Shown here: positions 62,087 to 64,000 of the stretch, one piece after another
Numbering within the stretch: position 1 is the first letter of the stretch
Layout: each line of letters starts with the position of its first letter
Assembly (NCBI GenBank): GCA_019914995.1
Contig: CM034126.1
Coordinates: forward strand, 9,367,001-9,431,000
Direction of reading: 5' to 3'
Source: Acanthochlamys bracteata
Lineage: Eukaryota; Streptophyta; Magnoliopsida; Pandanales; Velloziaceae
DNA length: 64,000 bases
Notes under the pieces: model-generated
Seen by the model: the letters and a program-made list of their open reading frames with translations, nothing else
Databases searched by the model: none
What the model was told of the DNA's origin: nothing
Made by a program: the position numbers and the translations under genes

Positions 62087-64000
62087 CTCTGATCTAGCTA
62101 TTATATTTGTGAGAGAGTTCACTCGTATAAATAAATATACAACCTTCGTTAATGCCACCGAATCGAGCTTCAACCATCACTACCCTTCATTAAGATAACT
62201 CCAGCTAACCAACGGCTTGATGTCTCGTTGACACCTGCTTTTGAACCCCAGCCGTCCAATCAGTCACCAGATCGAAGGATAGCAGTAGCGGAAAATAACA
62301 CAAAAAACAGTCCTTGCATTCTCGATCGATTGCTAATATATAATAATAATAATAGTTTTTATGAAGGAAAAAGTAAATTAGTAACAGTTTCAAAAGTGTT
62401 AGGTTTGGGATTTCGGAAAAAGCCAAGGGGGACAAAGAGTAGTGGAAGGAAACAGAGGGAGGAGGTTGGTTTTTATTTGGGCTGCGGCGTCTCTGCTTCG
62501 GCTCAGCAGGCTTATTTATTTGTTTATTATATTAGTTGCGGTGAAAGACGCAAAAGATGGATTGCCGCATGCATGTTTATCAAATTTATAAATCTTATAA
62601 AAAAAATATTCTTTTAATAAAATAAATATTAAAATAAAATTATTTTTATAAAAAACTTTTATATCAAAATTTTTATTTCATAATTACTTTTATAGAAAAT
62701 AAATATAAATATAAATTTTATTTTAAAGTCTCTTTTTATCAAATTTATTTTTTAAAATTCAAGTTATTGTCTTGACACGTCCTTAGAGCATGCATACTCA
62801 CGGCCTTTCTCACATACTCACGTACTCAATTACGTCCTTATATTTATTTTCTTAAAAATTTTAATTTTTGTAATTTAATTTGAATTTCATTTCCAATAAA
62901 TATTAAAATTGAAATTACTTTTTAAGTTAATTCTTAAAATAAATATAAATTTAACTTTATTTCAAGCAAACATTTTTAACTAATTTAATATTTATAGTTA
63001 CTTTTTGTAATTTATTTTAAGCAAAATTAAGTTTTTAGTCTGTTCTAGTGTGTGTTTTTTTTGACCAAGAATTCACTTCTAAATACAAAATAATATAAAC
63101 AAAAATACAATAACTCATTTTCAACTTAATTTTACTTATAAAAAAATATAAAATTTTAATCTACTTTCAATAATACTAATTTTAAAAACTCACTTCTAAA
63201 AATTTACTTTCAACAAACTCATTTTTAAAAAAAAAAAATGCACAACCAGAGTTGCCCGTACGAAAGTGGCCCAAACAATAACGTTTACCGTTGGATTTGA
63301 TAGCATTTCAAATATTTTATTTTATTATACTTTTAAATAAATTTTTTATAATATATTTTATAAAATTTATTTAAAAATTAAAAAAATATAAAAAATTGTA
63401 TATTATAAAATTTTATTATTATTACTATAATATAAATGGAACTCGTCTAAAGTTTTTTTTTAATAAATAATATCAAATATCTCTAACCATGATAAATGCG
63501 TACACTACATTGCCCCTTCAATTGCGCTCACCCTTTCCGGTGTATTTAGCCACCCTACTGAGTCAGAAATATGGCACGGTGCTAGAAATGGTCCGATGTC
63601 GAACGATGATCTTATATTTTAACTATTTTGTTACGGAAAATACCACGTGGAACCGTTAGGTGGAAACATAGGACATGTTTGGTTCAAACATGAAGGACTC
63701 GTCTTTCATTTGCCAGTCATTTTTTGTGTTTGATTTACAAATGAAAGTTAGTTCAGATCTAATAAAGCCTAAAATTATTTTAAAAAATTAACTCCCATGT
63801 ACAACTGTAGTTGCAAATATAGGCGTGTGAGTCCGTCCCGTTTGGACCAAGTGACTAGCTTGGATCGAATTGGTTTGGATCAATTTCATTTTTTATAATT
63901 CAATTTTATCTATTAAAAAAATAGTTTATTTTTTTATTTTATATAATAAATAAAAATAAATTTAAAATTATTTTAAAAGTTATTATAAAAATAAAAACAA
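62087..64000. other. Promoter side of the PEAPOD-like gene and AT-rich spacer
   Basis: Bases 62087-62560 are of mixed composition and probably hold the promoter and leader of the minus-strand gene. From 62.58 kb to the edge the sequence is mostly AT-rich blocks (62.58-62.77, 62.85-63.2, 63.3-63.5 and 63.88-64.0 kb). No exon-like frame or RNA gene was recognised on either strand. Confidence 0.5.

Noticed and set aside
62228-62617. Plus-strand 129-residue frame upstream of the PEAPOD-like gene
   Set aside because: Low-complexity, Asn/Ser/Lys-rich, no domain, and it covers the expected promoter; no splice context.
1-64000. tRNA, rRNA, CRISPR and bacterial-type operon features
   Set aside because: No cloverleaf-type GGTTCGAxTCC arms with partner A boxes, no rRNA words and no spaced direct repeats were seen; the window is ordinary plant nuclear DNA.

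Overview
The window is nuclear DNA from a flowering plant, most likely a eudicot; the species cannot be told. The evidence is split genes with GT-AG introns, AT-rich intergenic DNA full of small inverted-repeat elements, plant-only families (PEAPOD/TIFY, HSFA, PSPG-box glycosyltransferase, SICKLE) and retrotransposon and CACTA relics. I rebuilt the exons by hand from splice signals, reading phase and remembered family sequences. No alignment, database search or transcript was available.

Layout. 1-12.4 kb (-): 5' part of a SPIRRIG-type BEACH protein gene, 14 exons seen, running off the left edge. 12.4-17.6 kb: AT-rich spacer with one arm of a foldback element. 17.6-21.5 kb (+): six-exon gene for a conserved plant protein of unknown function. 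21.5-23.9 kb: spacer. 23.9-28.4 kb (-): p24-beta3 cargo receptor of the early secretory pathway. 28.4-32.9 kb: spacer with a decayed CACTA transposon and a degenerate tandem array of about 175 bp. 33.0-35.7 kb (-): class A heat shock factor with heat shock elements in its own promoter and a Tourist-like MITE just upstream. 36-39.4 kb: repeat-rich spacer. 39.5-42.7 kb (-): acireductone dioxygenase of the methionine salvage cycle. 42.7-47.6 kb: spacer. 47.6-52 kb (+): SICKLE-like proline/serine-rich protein. 53.3-54.9 kb (-): intronless, GC-rich UGT73-type glycosyltransferase. 55.2-55.7 kb: near-perfect foldback element. 56.0-60.6 kb (-): fossil Ty1/copia retrotransposon. 61.0-62.1 kb (-): short PEAPOD/TIFY gene whose frame stops early. 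62.1-64 kb: AT-rich spacer.

The genes are independent neighbours, not a pathway cluster. The points most worth checking are the PEAPOD-like gene with an in-frame TAG and no Jas-like tail, the stop-free 75-nt intron in the SPIRRIG gene, the 180-bp-arm foldback family, and the heat shock factor promoter.
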